Positions 6,115 to 7,014 of a DNA stretch of 7,014 nucleotides are shown piece after piece. Source of the DNA: an uncultured Christensenella sp. (GTDB lineage: Bacteria; Bacillota; Clostridia; Christensenellales; Borkfalkiaceae). The notes under the pieces are model-generated. The model saw nothing but the letters and a program-made list of their open reading frames with translations. It did no database searches and was not told the DNA's origin. The stretch's first letter is position 1, and each line of letters opens with the position of its first letter. The translations under genes were made by a program, and so were the position numbers. The DNA lies in contig CAJTXM010000028.1 of the NCBI GenBank assembly GCA_910583545.1, forward strand, positions 1-7,014. Direction: 5' to 3'.

Positions 6115-6246
6115 GTTGGGCGATACGGGGTTTGTGGGGAGGCAAGCAAAACTTGTTTTGCGTAGGTCGGCGATCTCCACCGCCGACTTGACAGCAATCG
6201 GCTTTTGCTGTCAACCGTGCGCGCCGCCCAAGGCGCAAATCCCGTC
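6115..6246. repeat. Stem-loop-dense non-coding segment downstream of tRNA-Pro
   Basis: No credible gene lies here. The segment holds four consecutive hairpins: GCAAAAC/GTTTTGC (6146-6161), GTCGGCG/CGCCGAC (6166-6187), TTGACAGCAA/TTGCTGTCAA (6188-6214) and GCGCC/GGCGC (6221-6236). TTGGGCG at 6116-6122 is inverted at 6225-6231, so the first three hairpins are bracketed by terminal inverted repeats, as in a small MITE-like or palindromic intergenic element. Whether it is dispersed in the genome cannot be seen from one copy. It is more GC-rich than the surrounding intergenic DNA. Confidence 0.5.
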
Positions 6247-6262
6247 TTTGAAATTTTTCAGC

Positions 6263-6315
6263 GGTTCAAATCTCGTAAGGCTAACACCTTCGGTACGACT
6301 GCCTCAACCATAAAA
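6263..6315 (+). repeat. Partial duplicate of the tRNA-Pro 3' end
   Basis: GGTTCAAATCTCGT (6263-6276) matches the tRNA-Pro T arm (6045-6058) at 13 of 14 positions. GCCTCAACCATAAAA (6301-6315) is identical to the tRNA 3' end and start of its terminator (6060-6074). In this copy the two blocks are separated by 24 extra bases. A further 11-mer from the T arm, CAAATCCCGTC, recurs at 6236-6246. It has no anticodon arm and cannot be a tRNA. It could be a scar of integration at the tRNA 3' end or a decayed tandem duplication. Confidence 0.6.
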
Positions 6316-6352
6316 GCAGAGGTAACTTTTGTTACATCTGCTTTTATTTTTT
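6311..6352 (+). terminator. Second intrinsic terminator downstream of the tRNA-Pro region
   Basis: TAAAAGCAGA-GTAAC (6311-6326) pairs with GTTAC-TCTGCTTTTA (6331-6346), with one internal mismatch and a TTTT loop, followed by six T residues. It follows the copied tRNA end in the same way that 6071-6105 follows the intact tRNA, so it may have been duplicated with it, although the stem sequences now differ. Confidence 0.8.
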
Positions 6353-6364
6353 GTTCTGAAAACT

Positions 6365-6404
6365 AAAAATAAAAGAGGATTGCTTTGGTAGCAATCCTCT
6401 TTTA
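6365..6404 (-). terminator. Intrinsic terminator of the 18-residue peptide gene
   Basis: On the minus strand a perfect 15-bp stem pairs TAAAAGAGGATTGCT (6370-6384) with its complement (6390-6404) around a 5-nt loop, followed by TTTTT. It begins 7 nt after the stop codon of the peptide gene. In the plus direction the tail is weaker (TTTTA then GATTT), so minus-strand function is the better reading. Confidence 0.8.
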
Positions 6405-6411
6405 GATTTGG

Positions 6412-6468
6412 TTAAACGCCTAACAAAGTTCTATACCAGCTCCAAAAACTTTTCAGGAAACTCCACAT
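6412..6468 (-). CDS. 18-residue amphipathic helical peptide MWSFLKSFWSWYRTLLGV
   Basis: The ORF has 18 codons and a TAA stop. It is supported by context rather than length: a -10 TATAAT (6501-6496), a strong AGGAGGG ribosome binding site ten bases before the ATG, and an intrinsic terminator 7 nt after the stop, forming a complete mini transcription unit. As an alpha helix, residues 3, 6, 7, 10, 13, 14 and 17 (Ser, Lys, Ser, Ser, Arg, Thr, Gly) form one polar face, while Trp, Phe, Tyr, Leu and Val form the other. Net charge is about +2, with three Trp. The composition recalls phenol-soluble modulins such as PSM-alpha3, which are also short, leaderless and aromatic-rich, but no homology is claimed. 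There is no cysteine or Gly-Gly leader, so an AgrD or lantibiotic type is unlikely. It is divergent from a membrane-sensor-like gene. It could be a secreted toxin, a pheromone or a type I toxin. Confidence 0.55.
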   Translation of the reverse strand: MWSFLKSFWSWYRTLLGV

Positions 6469-6477
6469 ATATGTATG

Positions 6478-6484
6478 CCCTCCT
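6478..6484 (-). promoter_or_regulatory. Ribosome binding site of the 18-residue peptide
   Basis: On the minus strand AGGAGGG follows a run of A residues, one of the strongest Shine-Dalgarno matches in the window. The gap from GGAGG to the ATG at 6468 is 10 nt, slightly long but workable. It is the main argument that this tiny ORF is translated. Confidence 0.65.
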
Positions 6485-6495
6485 TTTTTTCTTTG

Positions 6496-6501
6496 ATTAT
6501 A
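6496..6501 (-). promoter_or_regulatory. -10 element of the peptide gene, with poor -35
   Basis: A perfect TATAAT lies on the minus strand. At 17-nt spacing the -35 position (6524-6519) reads AAATTT, with no match to TTGACA, and there is no extended -10 TG. A strong -10 with an absent -35 is typical of activator-dependent promoters. The missing -35 lies inside the inverted repeat at 6516-6548. The predicted transcript starts near 6489 with a leader of about 20 nt. Confidence 0.5.
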
Positions 6502-6515
6502 AAAAGGAAAAGCCT

Positions 6516-6548
6516 GTAAAATTTTAGGAGAAATAATCGAAATTTTAC
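6516..6548. promoter_or_regulatory. 9-bp inverted repeat between divergent promoters, possible operator
   Basis: GTAAAATTT (6516-6524) and AAATTTTAC (6540-6548) are perfect inverted copies with centres 24 bp apart. The left arm covers the -35 position of the peptide promoter, and the right arm overlaps the -35 of the plus-strand gene (6537-6542). One dimeric regulator bound here could control both directions. The A/T richness of the DNA makes chance occurrence possible. Confidence 0.4.
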
Positions 6549-6565
6549 TTAATTTGTTATATAAT
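6537..6565 (+). promoter_or_regulatory. Promoter of the right-end membrane protein gene
   Basis: TCGAAA (6537-6542, four of six matches to TTGACA) and a perfect TATAAT (6560-6565) are separated by 17 nt. ACGTTT separates the -10 from the ATG at 6572, so the predicted start of transcription is the A of the start codon. The only AGGAG nearby (6526-6530) is over 40 nt upstream of the ATG and upstream of the -10, so it cannot serve this gene. Confidence 0.65.
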
Positions 6566-6571
6566 ACGTTT

Positions 6572-7014
6572 ATGAACGAATTTATACTATCATTATTTAA
6601 GTACACCTCTATCCTGATATGTGTTTTATACACATACGCCAAGCTGCTGCGTCTGAAGCTGAAAGTTTTGGATTTATCGGCAATTCCGCTGTTTATTGCT
6701 TTATCCGCAGTTTTGCATTTTGCAACCGTGCATATAAAAATACTCGTGCCGACAGGTATTCTGTTGTTCGTTACGGTCTTTTTATATCTGCGTTTTAAAA
6801 GACCGGTTTCGGAAACGGTTACGGTAAGCATTATTGCGTTTGCAGTATCAATAGCTATATACGTTTTTGTTTTTACGCTGTCTGCACCCGTTACGGCGAC
6901 GTGTGAATTTATCAAAAACGACGATGTAAGCATTATACTTGCAAATTCCATAATAAGCGTATTGCAGATTTTAGCTCCGTTTCTTCTGTTTAAGATCAGG
7001 CGGTTCCGGAGCGG
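6572..7014 (+). CDS. Multi-pass membrane protein, N-terminal part; resembles the sensor region of an AgrC/GHKL-type histidine kinase
   Basis: The ORF runs off the right edge after 147 complete codons, so the product is truncated by the window, not broken. The protein starts MNEFILSLFKYTSILICVLY. Hydrophobic segments lie at about 5-23, 35-53, 57-73, 83-105 and 119-141, with short basic loops (RLKLK at 27-31, RFKR at 74-77) and a basic cluster, KIRRFR, after the fifth. No signal peptide cleavage site or catalytic motif is present in this part. The short loops and roughly five helices resemble the membrane sensor half of clostridial GHKL kinases that detect peptides, whose ATPase domain would lie beyond the window. 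Other polytopic membrane proteins cannot be excluded. The start is set by the TATAAT seven bases upstream, implying a leaderless mRNA. The neighbouring divergent peptide gene is a possible ligand or target. Confidence 0.7.
   Translation, partial: MNEFILSLFKYTSILICVLYTYAKLLRLKLKVLDLSAIPLFIALSAVLHFATVHIKILVPTGILLFVTVFLYLRFKRPVSETVTVSIIAFAVSIAIYVFVFTLSAPVTATCEFIKNDDVSIILANSIISVLQILAPFLLFKIRRFRS

Noticed and set aside
5965..6180. 71-codon minus-strand ORF containing RRRDLNPRPYGPEPYALP
   Set aside because: It is the antisense translation of the tRNA-Pro gene and its terminator, a familiar spurious annotation.
6263..6309. A second tRNA gene
   Set aside because: Only a T arm and a CCA-like end are present; there is no anticodon arm, D arm or pairing acceptor strand.
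6009..6313. Plus-strand ORFs of 60 and 73 codons running out of tRNA-Pro
   Set aside because: They overlap the tRNA, terminator and hairpin array and have no ribosome binding site.
6060..6315. A complete integrative element at tRNA-Pro
   Set aside because: Only 241 bp separate the repeated ends, and there is no integrase or other gene between them; at most it is a scar.
6365..6468. Trp-rich short ORF plus terminator as a trp-type attenuator
   Set aside because: There are no tandem Trp codons, no antiterminator pairing was found, and no minus-strand structural gene follows; downstream lies only the non-coding region and the opposite-strand tRNA-Pro.
6412..6951. 179-codon minus-strand ORF opposite the right-end gene
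   Set aside because: Most of it is the antisense of the plus-strand membrane protein gene and crosses both divergent promoters; its composition is not protein-like. Only the last 18 codons, behind a ribosome binding site, are retained as the peptide gene.

Overview
The window looks like the chromosome of a Clostridia-type Bacillota, probably an uncultured gut organism. The evidence is tRNA genes with encoded CCA ends in the order CAT-Asp-Phe-Thr-Tyr (an order I recall from Bacillus-type clusters), GGAGG ribosome binding sites, near-consensus TTGACA/TATAAT promoters with 17-nt spacers, A/T-rich intergenic DNA, and a very large lipoprotein built from Listeria-Bacteroides (InlB B-type) and bacterial Ig-like (BIG2) modules. 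The taxonomic placement is inference; there is no rRNA or other marker gene here.

Layout. Positions 1-553 hold five minus-strand tRNA genes (read right to left: CAT, Asp, Phe, Thr, Tyr) behind a promoter at 580-608. Just upstream on the same strand is a 51-codon acidic protein gene (629-784), whose promoter places the predicted transcription start on its ATG. Next, at 818-851, comes the intrinsic terminator of a 1594-residue surface lipoprotein gene (860-5644, minus). That gene has a promoter at 5805-5833 and a leader of about 150 nt containing an 11-bp hairpin and two mutually exclusive closing helices.

After about 160 bp of non-coding DNA, a plus-strand tRNA-Pro(CGG) gene (5994-6069) has its own promoter and terminator. 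It is followed by about 240 bp of non-coding DNA with four stem-loops and partial copies of the tRNA-Pro 3' end, closed by a second plus-strand terminator (6311-6352).

The right end holds a divergent pair. On the minus strand, an 18-codon gene (6412-6468) has a strong Shine-Dalgarno sequence, a -10 box and its own terminator; it encodes MWSFLKSFWSWYRTLLGV, an almost ideal amphipathic helix. On the plus strand, an ORF from 6572 runs off the window and encodes at least five membrane segments, resembling the sensor region of AgrC/GHKL-type histidine kinases. A 9-bp inverted repeat lies between the two promoters and overlaps both -35 positions. This peptide/membrane-sensor pair is the best candidate here for an undescribed system, for example a signalling or membrane-active peptide with its receptor, but function is inferred only from architecture and position.
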